Source: Deltaproteobacteria bacterium
GTDB lineage: Bacteria > Lernaellota > Lernaellaia > JACKCT01
Direction: 5' to 3'
Assembly (NCBI GenBank): GCA_020845895.1
Contig: JADLEX010000023.1
Span: 1 to 64,000, forward strand
Length of the DNA stretch: 64,000 nt
Shown here: one piece after another, positions 34,756 to 45,033 of the stretch
Layout of the letters: every line of letters starts with the position of its first letter
How positions within the stretch are numbered: the first letter of the stretch is position 1
The notes under the pieces: generated by a model
Database searches by the model: none
What the model was told of the DNA's origin: nothing
Seen by the model: only the letters and a program-made list of their open reading frames with translations
Program-made: the position numbers and the translations under genes

Positions 34756-35739
34756 CTATTCCGCGGATTCCAGCCTGCGGCCGACGATTTTGAGGAAGAG
34801 ATCCTCGAGGCCGGGCTCGGTCTTGCCGAAGCTCTCGACGCGCAGTCCCTTGTCTCGCGCCGCCTGGAGCACGCCAAGGATCATTTCGTCGGAACGCAGC
34901 CCGAAGCGCACCTCCCACCAGCCGGCGGCCTCGTCCACGCCGTGCAGGTAGGGTTTCTCAACGCCGTCGACCCCGCCGATGATCTCGGGCCGCGCGGGCA
35001 GGGGCGCGAGCTGAAGCCGGTACACCGCTCCATCGCCGAGCTGGCGGCGCAGGTTGGCGGGCGTATCGCAAACGACGATCTTGCCCCGGTCGATGATCGC
35101 GATACGGTCGCACAATGCCTCGGCCTCGGCCATGTAATGCGTGGTCAGGAAAACAGTCTTCTCGCGGTGGTCTGCGGTCCAGGCGCGAATCGTGTCGCGT
35201 ACTTCGCGGGCGATGTGCACATCGAGGCCCAGGGTCGGTTCGTCGAGAAAGAAGATCTTGGGATCGGTGACGAAGCCGCGAATGATATTCATCTTCTGAC
35301 GCATGCCCGTTGAGAGCTTCGACACCTTGGTGCGGGTGTCCGCCGTCATGCCGAACTGTTCCAGGTAGCGTTTGATGCGCGCCCGGGCCACGTCGCCCGG
35401 CACGCCCCAAAACTGGGAAAACATCCAGATGTTTTCCTCGACGTTCAGGATGCCGTAGCCGCTGGTCTCGCCGCCGGAGACCATGTTGATGAGGCGTCGG
35501 ACCTTCGCGGTCTCGGTGACGACGTTGTGGCCGTCGACGAATGCCTCGCCGCTTGTGGGGTACAGCAGCGTGCAAAGGATCTTGATGAGCGTGGTTTTGC
35601 CCGCGCCGTTCGGGCCGAGGAACCCAAAGATCTCGCCGGACCGGACCTCGATGTCGACGCCGGCGAGGGCCGTATGCGGCTCCTTGCCCTTCTTTTTGAA
35701 CACCCGCACAAGATTGCGGGAGTGAATCGCCGGCGGCAT
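34756..35739 (-). CDS. ABC transporter ATP-binding protein (ABC-2/DrrA type)
   Basis: The 327-aa protein has Walker A GPNGAGKTT, signature LSTGMRQKMN, Walker B IFFLDEPTLGLD and H-loop TTHYM, as in ATPases of ABC-2-type exporters (DrrA/CcmA-like). A C-terminal extension (about 230-327) is typical of the group. No permease gene adjoins, so the partner must lie elsewhere. It would energise export of a drug, lipid or polysaccharide. Confidence 0.8.
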   Translation of the reverse strand: MPPAIHSRNLVRVFKKKGKEPHTALAGVDIEVRSGEIFGFLGPNGAGKTTLIKILCTLLYPTSGEAFVDGHNVVTETAKVRRLINMVSGGETSGYGILNVEENIWMFSQFWGVPGDVARARIKRYLEQFGMTADTRTKVSKLSTGMRQKMNIIRGFVTDPKIFFLDEPTLGLDVHIAREVRDTIRAWTADHREKTVFLTTHYMAEAEALCDRIAIIDRGKIVVCDTPANLRRQLGDGAVYRLQLAPLPARPEIIGGVDGVEKPYLHGVDEAAGWWEVRFGLRSDEMILGVLQAARDKGLRVESFGKTEPGLEDLFLKIVGRRLESAE

Positions 35740-35966
35740 GGAAATCCTCGCGAACCGTGCAGGGAACTTCAGTCAGGCGTGCGAATCTAAGGTTCGCCTT
35801 TTGCGAGTGTCAAGGACGGGACGTCTCCGGTCTTCCACGCCGTAAAGCAATTGTCAGGTTTCGCGCGAAACCGTGACGAGGGCCATCGAGTCTTGCTCGG
35901 CACCGCCGGTGTCGAGCGTTTCGCGGCGCGCCTCGATGCCCGGTGACGTAACGTCCGTTTCCGTCC

Positions 35967-35996
35967 TTGATCGCTTTCGGGGCCGTGTGCTAGTTT
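35967..35996 (+). promoter_or_regulatory. Putative sigma-70-type promoter for the 1235-aa gene
   Basis: TTGATC (35967-35972) and TAGTTT (35991-35996) are separated by 18 bp, 37 bp upstream of the ATG at 36033. The match is moderate. It lies in the 293-bp divergent spacer with the ABC gene, where nothing else was recognised. Confidence 0.3.
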
Positions 35997-36032
35997 CGGG
36001 GCGCTTTTGAAACAACGCGCGGCGGAGCGTCG

Positions 36033-39000
36033 ATGCGGGGCGCATGCCCGGTCTGTGACCGGCGTTTCTACATCCCGGACCACAAGGTGCGTGACGAGGG
36101 GCTCCCGGTGCGGTGCCCCGCGTGCAAAACCGTCACGCGCTTTTTCCCCGAACACAAGACGACAATATTTTCGGTCGACTTCCAACCGACCCCCGAGCCC
36201 GAGCCCGAACCCGAGCTTGAGCATGTGGCACAGCCGCCCCCGGCTGTGCGTGAACCCGAGCCGGAACCCGAACCCCAACCTGAGCCCGAGTCGACACCCG
36301 AGCCGGAGACTGAGCCGGAGCTTGAGCATGTGGCACAGCCGCCCCCGGCTGTGCATGAATCCGAGCCGGAACCCGAACCCGAACCCGAACTCGAGCCCGA
36401 ACCTGAGCCGGAGCCCGAACCGGAGCTTCATGAGAATGTGGCGCGGGCGCCCTCGCCTGCGATCGATGCCGTGGAGCCGTCCTTCGCCCCGACCGAGGGC
36501 GGTCGGGCCACGGAAGTCGAAACTGAGAACGAGGCGGAACTCGCACAGCCGAGGGCGGCTGTGCCACATGTGTTACCCGAGGTTGAGTCCGAACCCGAAC
36601 CCGAGCCCGAGCCCGCGAAACTGGAATCCTCGCGTGCGGAACTGAAGATCGAGGTTCACTCGTCCGGCAGTCCGGTCGTCTCGATCGAAACGCCCGAGAA
36701 GCCGTCGCTGTGGAAGAAGCTCTTCGGTCGCGTTCGCGAAGACCGAGAAGAGGAAGAGCCCGTTCCGCCGCCTCCGGATTACGATGCGGGCTGGGTCGAG
36801 ACGTCCCGCGTTGGGGAAGTAACCGAGCCTGCGCCCGAGCCTGAACCCGAACCCGAGCCCGAACCCGAGCCCGCGCCGGAGCCGGAAGCTGAGTTGGAGA
36901 ACGCACAGCCGGGGGCGGCCGTGCCACATGACGAGCCTGAGGCTGAGCCTGAGCCTGAACCTGAGCCAGAACCCGAGCCCGAGCTCGAACCCGAGCCTGA
37001 GCCTGAGCCTGAACCTGAGCCAGAACCCGATCCCGAGCTCGAACCCGAGCCTGAGCCCGCGCCGGAGCCGGAAGCTGAGTTGGAGAACGCACAGCCGGGG
37101 GCGGCTGTGCCACATGACGAGCCTGAGCCTGAACCTGAGCCAGAACCCGATCCCGAGCTCGAACCCGAGCCCGAGCTCGAACCCGAGCCTGAGGCTAAGC
37201 CTGAACCCGAGCCCGAGCCGATTCCCATTTCCTCGCCCGCGCTCCAGCCTTCGCACGACGCGCTTCGCGCGAAGCCGGGGTCAACGCGAATCGACCTCAA
37301 GATCGAGGTACCTGCGGATGTCCGCCCATCACTGACGGTCGAGCCATCCGAAAAGCCTCCGACGTTGTGGCAAAAGCTGTTCGGAACGGGACGCGAAGAA
37401 GCGCCGGTCGAAGTGGTCGAACGCTCAGAGGCGGAACTCGAACCCAAGTATGAACATGTGGCACAGCCGCCCTCGGCTGTGCTCGAGCCTGAACCCGAGC
37501 CCGAAACGGAAACGGGATCTGATCTCGCGCCGCCGATGACTGCTGTGCCGCGCGAGCCGCCTGCTTTCCCGGCGGAACTGCCCGCCGAAGAAGCGCCGGA
37601 CGACTACGTCGAGCAGGTGCTGGACGAGGTGGAACGGCCTTCGCTGTGGAAGCAGGCGCATGACTTCGTTCACGCGGCGCACGAACACGACGCGCATCCC
37701 GTCGCGCCGCCGACGGACGTGGAGCCGGAGCCCGAACCCGAACTCGAACCCGAGTCAGATCATGTGGCACAGCCGCCCTCGGCTGTGCTGATTTCAGAAG
37801 AACCTGAATCGGAATCTGAACCTGAACTCGAGCCCGAGTCGGAACTTGCTCCCGCACCGGAGACGGAACCCGAGCCGGAGCACGCACAGCCGGGGGCGGC
37901 TGTGCCACATGGCGGGTTCGACGTCGAAGCAGTGCCGGAACCCGAGACCGACGCTGAGGCGCCGCCGGAAATCGAGCCGGATGCCGCCGTCTTAGCGGCC
38001 CCGGAAGTTTCCGTTCCCGAGGATTTCCCCGGCGCACCCGCCATGCCGTGCGTGCCGATTGTCGAGATTGAGGAAGAGCTGGTGGCCGAGCCGGCGGCCG
38101 AGCCGGAGCCAGAACCCGAGACCGAACCCGAGCCCGAGCCGGAGCACGCACAGCCGGGGGCGGCTGTGCCACATGACGAGCCGGAACCCGAGCCCATTCC
38201 CAAGTTCGAAGAAGAGCCGGAGCTTGAACCCGAGCCGGAATTCATCTCCATCCCCGAACCCGAACCCGAACCCGAACCGGGCGACGAGTTTCAGGAGGTC
38301 GTGCTCGACGAGGACGACGAGACGCCGGACACCCTGACCGGCCCCGCGATTCCGGCGCTCGGGGAACCCGCGTCGATGCCGGACCTCGTCGACGATCGTG
38401 GAGCGATCGAACGCATCATCTCGCCGGCCCATGCTCACTGGGCGGTACCGCACGAAACGCGCGCTCCGTCGCCGCTCGTGTTCGAGCCCGAGGTCGTGCG
38501 GGTGGAGCCGTCCGGGGCGGCGCGCCTCGACACGGGTGTGCCCGAGCTCGTCCGGCGCATCACCCCGCGCCGTCTACTGATCGGAACCTTCATCGCGATC
38601 GCGATCATCGTCGCCGCGGCGCTCGTCTTTCGCCCGCGCGAAGCCGCGCCGCCGGGAACGCCGCCCGCGCCCGAACGCGTCACCGATCCGACGGTCGAGG
38701 CGCTTGAGGACTTCGCCGTCGCGCGGTCGCTCGAACGCACCGGCATTCCCATCGATCGGGAGAAGGCGGTGGATCTCTTCGGCCAGGCGCTCGCCACGGA
38801 CCCGAGTTTGAACGACGCGCGGGCGCGACTGGTATGGCACCGGGTCGAGGACGGCCTGGTCGCGCAAAACCGCGACCTGATCGAGCAGGGGTGCGTCGAG
38901 GCGGAAAATCTCGCGCCCGAAACCGCCCAATCCCGCGCCGGCTTCCTCGCGCTCGGGCTTTGCCGCTTCGCGCGCGAGGACTTCAACGGCGCGACCAAGC

Positions 39001-39740
39001 TCGCCCTGCGTGCGACGCACGTCCCCGAAGACGGAACCGCGCAGCCGCAGGGGCCTGAGCTCGACCGGCAGGTCGCCGAAGGCTACGTGCTGCTCGCGCG
39101 GATCTACGGCGCGCAAAAAGACGAGGAGCGCCAACTCGAATCGCTGCGCGCGGCGACGGCCCGCGACCGGGGCAGCTTCGAAGCGCACACGCGTCTCGCG
39201 CAGCTCTTCGAAAATCGCCGCGATTGGAAATCGGCTTACGACGCGGCGGCGGCGGCGCTGCACGCGAGCCCGAACAATCCCGAGGCGAAGTCGGCGGTCG
39301 AGATGTATCGCGGTCGCATGAAGGGCGGCGGCGACCAGCTCGTCTATGGCGATGACAAGGAGCTCGCGAGCGACGCCGAAAAACGCAAGGCGTTCGCGTA
39401 TCTGCTCGCCAAGGCACGTGCGATGCGGCGCGGCGGCGGATACCACCCGGCGCTCGGCCAACTCGAAAAGGCGCTCAAACTTCAGCCGGGCAACGTCGAG
39501 GCGCTGATGGAGACCGGTTGGATCTACCTCGACATGAAATCGCCCGACGCGGCGATCGAAGCGTTCACCGACGCCAAGGCGCAGGGGTCGGCCGACGCGT
39601 ATTTCGGGCTCGGCGCGGCGTACGAGGCCAAGGGCCAAAGCGCGGCGGCGCTGGAAAATTACGAGAAATTCATTAAGCTCCGCCCCGACGCGCCCGAGTC
39701 GGCGCAGGCAAAAACCTCGGTGGAAAAGCTCAAGGGCTGA
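36033..39740 (+). CDS. Zinc-ribbon, Pro/Glu-rich, transmembrane TPR protein
   Basis: This 1235-aa protein begins with an MJ0042-type zinc ribbon (Cys5, Cys8, Cys28, Cys31). A low-complexity region of about 770 residues follows, dominated by EPEPEPE-type repeats, with short basic/Ser segments (for example [16 protein letters not shown] and [14 protein letters not shown]) recurring. One membrane helix lies at about 846-868 ([19 protein letters not shown]), then tetratricopeptide repeats at about 890-1230 ([20 protein letters not shown]). Such zinc-ribbon/Pro-rich/TM proteins occur in delta-type bacteria, and TPRs probably scaffold a complex across the membrane. Nine palindromic DNA repeats are embedded in frame in the PE region. 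Confidence 0.75.
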   Translation: MRGACPVCDRRFYIPDHKVRDEGLPVRCPACKTVTRFFPEHKTTIFSVDFQPTPEPEPEPELEHVAQPPPAVREPEPEPEPQPEPESTPEPETEPELEHVAQPPPAVHESEPEPEPEPELEPEPEPEPEPELHENVARAPSPAIDAVEPSFAPTEGGRATEVETENEAELAQPRAAVPHVLPEVESEPEPEPEPAKLESSRAELKIEVHSSGSPVVSIETPEKPSLWKKLFGRVREDREEEEPVPPPPDYDAGWVETSRVGEVTEPAPEPEPEPEPEPEPAPEPEAELENAQPGAAVPHDEPEAEPEPEPEPEPEPELEPEPEPEPEPEPEPDPELEPEPEPAPEPEAELENAQPGAAVPHDEPEPEPEPEPDPELEPEPELEPEPEAKPEPEPEPIPISSPALQPSHDALRAKPGSTRIDLKIEVPADVRPSLTVEPSEKPPTLWQKLFGTGREEAPVEVVERSEAELEPKYEHVAQPPSAVLEPEPEPETETGSDLAPPMTAVPREPPAFPAELPAEEAPDDYVEQVLDEVERPSLWKQAHDFVHAAHEHDAHPVAPPTDVEPEPEPELEPESDHVAQPPSAVLISEEPESESEPELEPESELAPAPETEPEPEHAQPGAAVPHGGFDVEAVPEPETDAEAPPEIEPDAAVLAAPEVSVPEDFPGAPAMPCVPIVEIEEELVAEPAAEPEPEPETEPEPEPEHAQPGAAVPHDEPEPEPIPKFEEEPELEPEPEFISIPEPEPEPEPGDEFQEVVLDEDDETPDTLTGPAIPALGEPASMPDLVDDRGAIERIISPAHAHWAVPHETRAPSPLVFEPEVVRVEPSGAARLDTGVPELVRRITPRRLLIGTFIAIAIIVAAALVFRPREAAPPGTPPAPERVTDPTVEALEDFAVARSLERTGIPIDREKAVDLFGQALATDPSLNDARARLVWHRVEDGLVAQNRDLIEQGCVEAENLAPETAQSRAGFLALGLCRFAREDFNGATKLALRATHVPEDGTAQPQGPELDRQVAEGYVLLARIYGAQKDEERQLESLRAATARDRGSFEAHTRLAQLFENRRDWKSAYDAAAAALHASPNNPEAKSAVEMYRGRMKGGGDQLVYGDDKELASDAEKRKAFAYLLAKARAMRRGGGYHPALGQLEKALKLQPGNVEALMETGWIYLDMKSPDAAIEAFTDAKAQGSADAYFGLGAAYEAKGQSAAALENYEKFIKLRPDAPESAQAKTSVEKLKG
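36222..38175. repeat. Nine in-frame palindromic GGCACAGCCG elements inside a coding sequence
   Basis: A 28-bp palindromic element built on TGGCACAGCCG...CGGCTGTGC occurs in forward orientation at 36222-36249, 36327-36354, 37455-37482 and 37761-37788, and inverted at 36543-36570, 36903-36930, 37089-37116, 37884-37911 and 38148-38175. Forward copies encode HVAQPP(P/S)AV, inverted ones AQP(G/R)AAVPH, always in frame. A tenth copy lies outside genes at 48148-48175. They are repeat insertions exapted as protein sequence. Confidence 0.85.
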
Positions 39741-39814
39741 TTCCGCCAACCGAAGACCAACAACCAATCCGCCTTCGCCAAGGCTACGGCGGACAGGCGA
39801 CCAAAGACCCAAAC
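39741..39814 (+). repeat. Composite spacer before gatC: CA-rich blocks around a CCGCC palindrome
   Basis: After the upstream stop the plus strand reads ACCGAAGACCAACAACCAAT, then a CCGCCTTCGCCAAGGC...GGCGGA palindrome (39768-39794, shared with 3699-3723), then GACCAAAGACCCAAAC directly before ATG 39815. No Shine-Dalgarno is visible. The same layout precedes other genes in this window. Confidence 0.6.
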
Positions 39815-40117
39815 ATGAACGTTGACGAAACACTGATCCGAAATGTCGCCGCGCTCGCGCGGCTCGATCCCGACGGGCTCGACATTCCTGAACTCACGCG
39901 CCACATGCGCGAGGTGATCGAATACGTCGAGCAGCTCAAGGAACTCGACGTCGCGGGCATCGCCGCCACCGCGCATGGCCGCCCCATGCCGCTGCCGTTG
40001 CGCGACGACGCGGCGCGCCCCGGCCTGACCGTGGACGAGGCGCTCGCGGGCGCGCCGAAACGCCAGGGCAATTTCGTCGTCGTGCCGCGCGTGATCGAAG
40101 GGGGCGGCGCGACATGA
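39815..40117 (+). CDS. gatC: Aspartyl/glutamyl-tRNA amidotransferase subunit C
   Basis: The 100-aa protein ([20 protein letters not shown], then [20 protein letters not shown], ending [11 protein letters not shown]) is GatC, which wraps around GatA and stabilises the heterotrimer that makes Asn-tRNA and Gln-tRNA from mischarged Asp/Glu-tRNA. Its stop overlaps the gatA ATG by four bases (ATGA). It has a CA-rich leader and no clear ribosome-binding site. Confidence 0.9.
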   Translation: MNVDETLIRNVAALARLDPDGLDIPELTRHMREVIEYVEQLKELDVAGIAATAHGRPMPLPLRDDAARPGLTVDEALAGAPKRQGNFVVVPRVIEGGGAT

Positions 40118-41610
40118 GCCTCGAAGCGCAGCTCGATCGCCTCACCCTCGCGGGGGCGAAGGCGATGCTCGACAACAAGGATGCGACCAGCGTGGAGTTG
40201 GTCGATGCGTGCGTCGCGCGGGCCGAACGCCTGGACCCGAAACTCAATCTGTTCATCACGCGCACCTTCGATCAAGCCCGCGCCAAGGCCGCGGATGCGG
40301 ATGCGCGTCGTGCGCGAGGCGGCGAATTGCCCGCGCTGCTCGGCCTGCCGATCGGCCTCAAGGACATCCTGTGCACCAAGGGCGTGCGCACGAGCGCGGC
40401 GAGCGCGATCCTCGAAAACTTCGTGCCGCCCTATTCGGCGACGTGCGTGAAGAAGCTGTGCTGCGCCAACCACGGGGCCGGCGCGATCAGCGTCGGCAAG
40501 CTGAATCAGGACGAATTCGCGATGGGATCGTCGGGCGAGAACAGCCACTTCGGCCCGACGCGCAATCCGCACGACGTCACGCGCGTGCCGGGCGGATCGT
40601 CGTCGGGCAGCGCGGCGGCGGTGGCGTCGTCCGCGGTGCTCGCGGCGCTCGGCACCGACACGGGCGGCTCGATCCGCCAGCCCGCGTCGCACTGCGGCAT
40701 CGTGGGCATCAAACCCACGTATGGGCGCGTGTCGCGCTGGGGCGTGGTGGCCTACGCGTCGAGCCTCGATCAGGTCGGCCCGATGACGAGAACCGTCGAG
40801 GATGCGGCGCTCATGCTCGGCGCGATCTGCGGCCACGACGAAAAGGATTCGACGAGCCTGCCCGACGCGGTGCCCGACTTCACGACGGCGCTCACCGGCG
40901 ACATCCGGGGGCTACGCCTCGGCGTGCCGCGCGAATATTTCGGCGAGGGCCTCGCGCCCGATGTGGAACACGCCGTGTGCGCCGCGATCGACACGGCGAA
41001 AAAACTCGGCGCCGAGATCGTGGATATCGATCTGCCGCACACGCGCTACGCGGTGGCGACGTATTACCTGGTCGCACCCGCGGAGTGTTCCAGCAACCTC
41101 GCGCGCTACGACGGCGTGCGTTACGGGCTCCGCGCGCCTGCGACTGACCTGCTCGAGATGTATACGAAATCGCGCACAGCGGGCTTCGGTCCGGAGGTGC
41201 GCCGCCGCATCATGCTCGGCGTGTTCGCGCTTTCGTCGGGATACTACGACGCTTACTACGGTCGCGCGTGCCAGGTGCGCACGCTGATCCGCGAGGATTT
41301 TTCGCGCGCGTTCGAACACGTGGATCTCATCGTCTCGCCCACCGCGCCCGAGACGGCGTTCAAAATCGGCGAGCGCGCCGACGATCCGCTGCGCATGTAC
41401 CTGTCCGACATCCTGAACATCCCCGTGAATCTCGCGGGCCTGCCGGGCATGTCGATTCCGTGCGGCGCGGACGACGCGGGCCTGCCCGTGGGATTGCAGA
41501 TCATCGGCCGTCCGATGGACGAGGCCACGATGCTGCGTTTCGGCGACGCGATGGAAAAGGCGCTGCCGCCGCGCATCGTGCCGAACCATGCTAAACTCGC
41601 GGGAACCTGA
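40114..41610 (+). CDS. gatA: Aspartyl/glutamyl-tRNA amidotransferase subunit A
   Basis: The 498-aa amidase has the amidase-signature residues around [19 protein letters not shown] and [13 protein letters not shown] (Ser-cisSer-Lys catalytic type) plus the N-terminal helix of GatA. It releases ammonia from glutamine for transamidation. In most genomes gatB follows it directly or after gatC; here a two-gene cassette intervenes, whose first ribosome-binding site overlaps the gatA stop (TGAGGAGG). Confidence 0.93.
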   Translation: MSLEAQLDRLTLAGAKAMLDNKDATSVELVDACVARAERLDPKLNLFITRTFDQARAKAADADARRARGGELPALLGLPIGLKDILCTKGVRTSAASAILENFVPPYSATCVKKLCCANHGAGAISVGKLNQDEFAMGSSGENSHFGPTRNPHDVTRVPGGSSSGSAAAVASSAVLAALGTDTGGSIRQPASHCGIVGIKPTYGRVSRWGVVAYASSLDQVGPMTRTVEDAALMLGAICGHDEKDSTSLPDAVPDFTTALTGDIRGLRLGVPREYFGEGLAPDVEHAVCAAIDTAKKLGAEIVDIDLPHTRYAVATYYLVAPAECSSNLARYDGVRYGLRAPATDLLEMYTKSRTAGFGPEVRRRIMLGVFALSSGYYDAYYGRACQVRTLIREDFSRAFEHVDLIVSPTAPETAFKIGERADDPLRMYLSDILNIPVNLAGLPGMSIPCGADDAGLPVGLQIIGRPMDEATMLRFGDAMEKALPPRIVPNHAKLAGT

Positions 41611-41620
41611 GGAGGCGGCG

Positions 41621-42715
41621 ATGAAAATCGAACGTGTCGAGATCACGAATTTTCGCGGGATCGATCATCTGGCGCTGGATTTCGTCGACCCGGCTGGAAA
41701 GCCGCTCGATCTCGTCGTCCTAGCAGGCCCGAACGGCTGCGGGAAAACGAGCGTGCTGGAGGCGTGCCTATTGTCATGCGAATATCAAGCACTTCCTCAT
41801 GGAAAAGAAGGAAATTCATTCAATATAGGCCTCAAATCCGAAAATGCCGAGATTATAATTGACATTGATGCTGGATCTGATAAAAAGTTCAAATTAAAAA
41901 ATACACTTCGATCAATTTCTCTTGAAGATCTCGTGATGTCAAAGTTGCAAAACGGGGCCGATGTTTTCAGTGAAGACTCGATATCTGCCGTGTGGAGCTT
42001 CGCCAAAGAGAGGCAAAATGCATCTGAAATGCAGAAAAAGTTGAAAGATTCTGTAGAGTATTTTTCATCGTCAAGGCAGCAGGTTTTGGCCGGTGGATTA
42101 CCTGTAGCGATCGCTGGGAATCTCGAATCTTTTGTCACGGAAGAAAATGTGAGATTAAAAATATTGAAATCGTATTGTATCGACGTTACAGCACTTAGAG
42201 GGTTTCGGCGAAATGATAATTCGCCAAAGAATGATCCTGTTTTTGAATCCTTGGCTTTGGCTTGGAGTTATTTTTATCCACATTCTAAAATCAAATTTGA
42301 AGCTAGGCCCGTTGATTCACGGCACATAGACGATCAACAGCTAAACGATGTGAGAAGGATGAACTTCGACTTATTTATAGTTGATGATTTGAATAAAAAA
42401 ATAGTCTCTGTAGATAAATTGAGTTCGGGAGAGATTGAAATATTATGTATGTTGGGCACTTTCGCGATTGTAAAGAACAAGCCGAAATTATTGTTCATCG
42501 ACGAGCCGGAACTGCACCTGCACCCGACTTGGCATCGAGCGATTCTTCGTGCGCTGCGCGAGGTTCTCCCCGACACGCAGATCATCTGCGCGACGCACTC
42601 CCCCGACGTGCTCGATGCCGTCGAATACTACCAGCGATTCGTTCTTCTCGACGAAAATGACCCGCGCGTTCGTCTTCGCAATTCACGTGCGCTCAGCGAA
42701 GGCGGTCGCGACTGA
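41621..42715 (+). CDS. AAA-type ATPase (AAA_15), AriA-like component of a PARIS-like system
   Basis: The 364-aa protein starts at ATG 41621 (MKIERVEITNFRGIDHLALD), after GAGGAGG that overlaps the gatA stop. It has an ABC/OLD-type ATPase core: Walker A GPNGCGKT (36-43), signature LSSGE (267-271), Walker B LLFIDEPELHLHP (290-302) and ATHSP (324-328). The middle (about 55-285) is AT-rich and divergent, while both ends match host GC. A DUF4435 gene follows with 1-bp overlap. That pairing is the defining layout of PARIS (AriA/AriB), where the ATPase senses anti-restriction proteins. Other OLD-like defence systems remain possible. Confidence 0.72.
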   Translation: MKIERVEITNFRGIDHLALDFVDPAGKPLDLVVLAGPNGCGKTSVLEACLLSCEYQALPHGKEGNSFNIGLKSENAEIIIDIDAGSDKKFKLKNTLRSISLEDLVMSKLQNGADVFSEDSISAVWSFAKERQNASEMQKKLKDSVEYFSSSRQQVLAGGLPVAIAGNLESFVTEENVRLKILKSYCIDVTALRGFRRNDNSPKNDPVFESLALAWSYFYPHSKIKFEARPVDSRHIDDQQLNDVRRMNFDLFIVDDLNKKIVSVDKLSSGEIEILCMLGTFAIVKNKPKLLFIDEPELHLHPTWHRAILRALREVLPDTQIICATHSPDVLDAVEYYQRFVLLDENDPRVRLRNSRALSEGGRD

Positions 42716-43551
42716 TGCCGACGCACAGTCACCTGTCTGCGGAAATCGCCCGTTCGGTAGTCGTCGTTTGGGTCGAAGACGAGCTGACGCGTGCGTATCC
42801 CACGGCGCTGTGGGAAGACAAGGACATCACGTGTCGATTCGCCGGCGGAAGCAACGCCGTGCGGGGAATCGTGCGCGACACACACGATGGCTGGGTATTT
42901 GGGATCGTCGATCGCGACTTTGGAACAGACAATTTCGACCGATGGGCGAATCCACCGGGAGACCTGACCGTTTATCGTCTCCCGGTGTTCGAGATCGAGA
43001 ACTACCTGCTCGATTTCGAGCTGATCGCGGATTGCCGCGCGAATTACGCGAATAGAAGTGAGGACGAGGTCCGAAGCAGAGCCATTCAGTGCGCCGAAGC
43101 CATGCCCGCGTGGCTCGCATGCCGCGATGTCCTTGCGAGGTGCCGCGGTGAAATGATCGGCGAATATTTCGAGAATCCGACATTCGGCACCATTCCCGAT
43201 TTGGCTGCCGCGACGACGTACATTGGAAGCCAGCCGTGGCTTCGCGACCTGGAATTGCGTGCGCACGAGGTCGTCGCGAATCTCAATCCATATTTGAATG
43301 TCGCACACACATTACGAAGGCAGCAATTGGAGAACCAAATTTGGAATCGAGACTTTCCCGGTAAAGAAATCTTTAGGACCGTGCGTGGATACGTCACGCA
43401 AACCGCCGCGCGGGCGCGAGAGGGAACGTCGGTGCAAGAAGACATCGACTTGGCGCGGGCCATTGCGGATAGCCAGCGAGCCGCGAACCGCATTCCTTCG
43501 GATTTGGCGCTTCTCCACGATTCCCTCGTGAGGAGGGTAGGACTCGCATGA
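42715..43551 (+). CDS. DUF4435 (Toprim-like) protein, AriB-like effector
   Basis: The 278-aa protein overlaps the ATPase stop (TGATG). Residues 15-100 show the DUF4435/Toprim pattern: VVVWVEDELTRAY (Glu21, acidic 22-23), FGIVDRDFG (Asp66, Asp68) and VYRLPVFEIENYLLD. In PARIS the DUF4435 protein AriB is the toxic nuclease (acting on tRNA) released by AriA on infection. Its genome position, between gatA and gatB, makes the cassette part of a housekeeping operon. Confidence 0.72.
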   Translation: MPTHSHLSAEIARSVVVVWVEDELTRAYPTALWEDKDITCRFAGGSNAVRGIVRDTHDGWVFGIVDRDFGTDNFDRWANPPGDLTVYRLPVFEIENYLLDFELIADCRANYANRSEDEVRSRAIQCAEAMPAWLACRDVLARCRGEMIGEYFENPTFGTIPDLAAATTYIGSQPWLRDLELRAHEVVANLNPYLNVAHTLRRQQLENQIWNRDFPGKEIFRTVRGYVTQTAARAREGTSVQEDIDLARAIADSQRAANRIPSDLALLHDSLVRRVGLA

Positions 43552-43588
43552 AGAAAACGTACCGCAGGTCCACTTCCGAGGTCTCCGC

Positions 43589-45022
43589 ATGAACGCGCGC
43601 CCCTACGACATCGTCATCGGCCTCGAGGTCCACGTTCAGCTTTTCACGAAGACCAAGGCGTTCTGTTCGTGCCCGACCGACTTCGGCCACGACGCGAACA
43701 CGCAGGTCTGCCCCGTGTGCATGGGCATGCCCGGCATGCTGCCCGTGCTCAACCGCCGCGTCGCCGAGATGGCCGTGCTGCTCGGCCTCGCCACGCACTG
43801 CTCCGTGAATCGCGAATCGGTTTTCGCGCGCAAAAACTATTTTTATCCCGACCTGCCCAAGGGCTATCAGATCAGCCAGTACGACAAGCCGATCTGCGAG
43901 CACGGCTGGTTGCCCGTAATCGTGGACGGCGCGGAGCGGCGCTTCGGCATCACGCGCATTCACATCGAGGAAGACGCGGGCAAGTCGATGCACGGCGGCG
44001 GCGGATCGCTGCTCGACTACAACCGCACCGGCGTGCCGCTGCTCGAAATCGTTTCCGAGCCCGATTTCCGCACGAGCGACGAGGCGGTGGCGTATCTGAA
44101 AACCATTCGCCAACTCGTGCGCACGCTCGGCGTTTCCGACGGCAATATGGAGGAAGGCTCGTTTCGCTGCGACGCCAATATTTCGGTGCGTCCCACGCCC
44201 GATCATCCATTCGGCACGCGCGCCGAACTGAAAAACATCAACAGCTTCCGGTACATCCAGCGCGCGCTGGAATACGAGGCCGCGCGCCAATGGGATCTGT
44301 TGCAGCACGGCGAGGTCGTGGTGCAGGAAACGCGCCTGTACGACGCCGAGAAGGGCCGCACCTATTCGATGCGCGGCAAGGAAGAGGCGCACGATTATCG
44401 CTACTTCCCCGATCCCGATCTGCATCCGCTGATCGTCGAGCCCGCCATGATCGACGCGGCGCGCGCCGAGTTGCCAGAATTGCCGTGGGAAAAGCGCGTG
44501 CGTTTTGAGCGCGACTACACGCTGTCGATTTACGACGCCGAGGTTCTGACCGCGGACGACGAGCTGTCCGCGTATTACGAGTCGGTTCTGGGCGAGGGCA
44601 TATCGCCCAAGACCGCGGCCAACTGGGTGTCGTCCGAACTGCTCGGCGCGCTCAACCAGCGCGGGTTGGAACTGGCGAAGAACCCCATCGACGCGCCGCG
44701 CCTGCGCGAATTGCTCACGCTCATCGCGTCGGAAAAAATCACGGGCAAGATCGCCAAGGACGTGTTCGCCGCGATGTTCGACACGAAGGACAGCCCGGCG
44801 AAGATCGTCGAGTCGATGGGCGTTTCGCAGATCAGCGACGTGGCCGCGATCGAGAAGATCGTGGACGAGATCATCGCCGCGAATCCCAAACAGGTCGAAC
44901 AGTTCCGCTCGGGCAAAACCGCCGTCATGGGATTTTTCGTCGGCCAGGTCATGAAGGCCAGCCGCGGCCAGGCTCATCCCCAGATCACGCACGACCTTCT
45001 GGCGAAAAAACTCGGCGGCTGA
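43589..45022 (+). CDS. gatB: Aspartyl/glutamyl-tRNA amidotransferase subunit B
   Basis: The 477-aa protein starts MNARPYDIVIGLEVHVQLFT and carries KTKAFCSCPTDFG, VCPVCMGMPGMLPVLN, KNYFYPDLPKGYQISQYD and the C-terminal tRNA-binding helical/YqeY region. It is the kinase/tRNA-binding subunit of GatCAB. Its start lies 37 bp after the DUF4435 stop with only a weak GAGG site, and it converges with the broken methylase gene, 11 bp away. Confidence 0.92.
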   Translation: MNARPYDIVIGLEVHVQLFTKTKAFCSCPTDFGHDANTQVCPVCMGMPGMLPVLNRRVAEMAVLLGLATHCSVNRESVFARKNYFYPDLPKGYQISQYDKPICEHGWLPVIVDGAERRFGITRIHIEEDAGKSMHGGGGSLLDYNRTGVPLLEIVSEPDFRTSDEAVAYLKTIRQLVRTLGVSDGNMEEGSFRCDANISVRPTPDHPFGTRAELKNINSFRYIQRALEYEAARQWDLLQHGEVVVQETRLYDAEKGRTYSMRGKEEAHDYRYFPDPDLHPLIVEPAMIDAARAELPELPWEKRVRFERDYTLSIYDAEVLTADDELSAYYESVLGEGISPKTAANWVSSELLGALNQRGLELAKNPIDAPRLRELLTLIASEKITGKIAKDVFAAMFDTKDSPAKIVESMGVSQISDVAAIEKIVDEIIAANPKQVEQFRSGKTAVMGFFVGQVMKASRGQAHPQITHDLLAKKLGG

Positions 45023-45033
45023 TCACCCGCGGT

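Noticed and set aside
36180-38340. CRISPR-like or tandem-repeat array
   Set aside because: The repeated units are Pro-Glu codons and palindromes in one continuous reading frame; there are no unique spacers of constant length.
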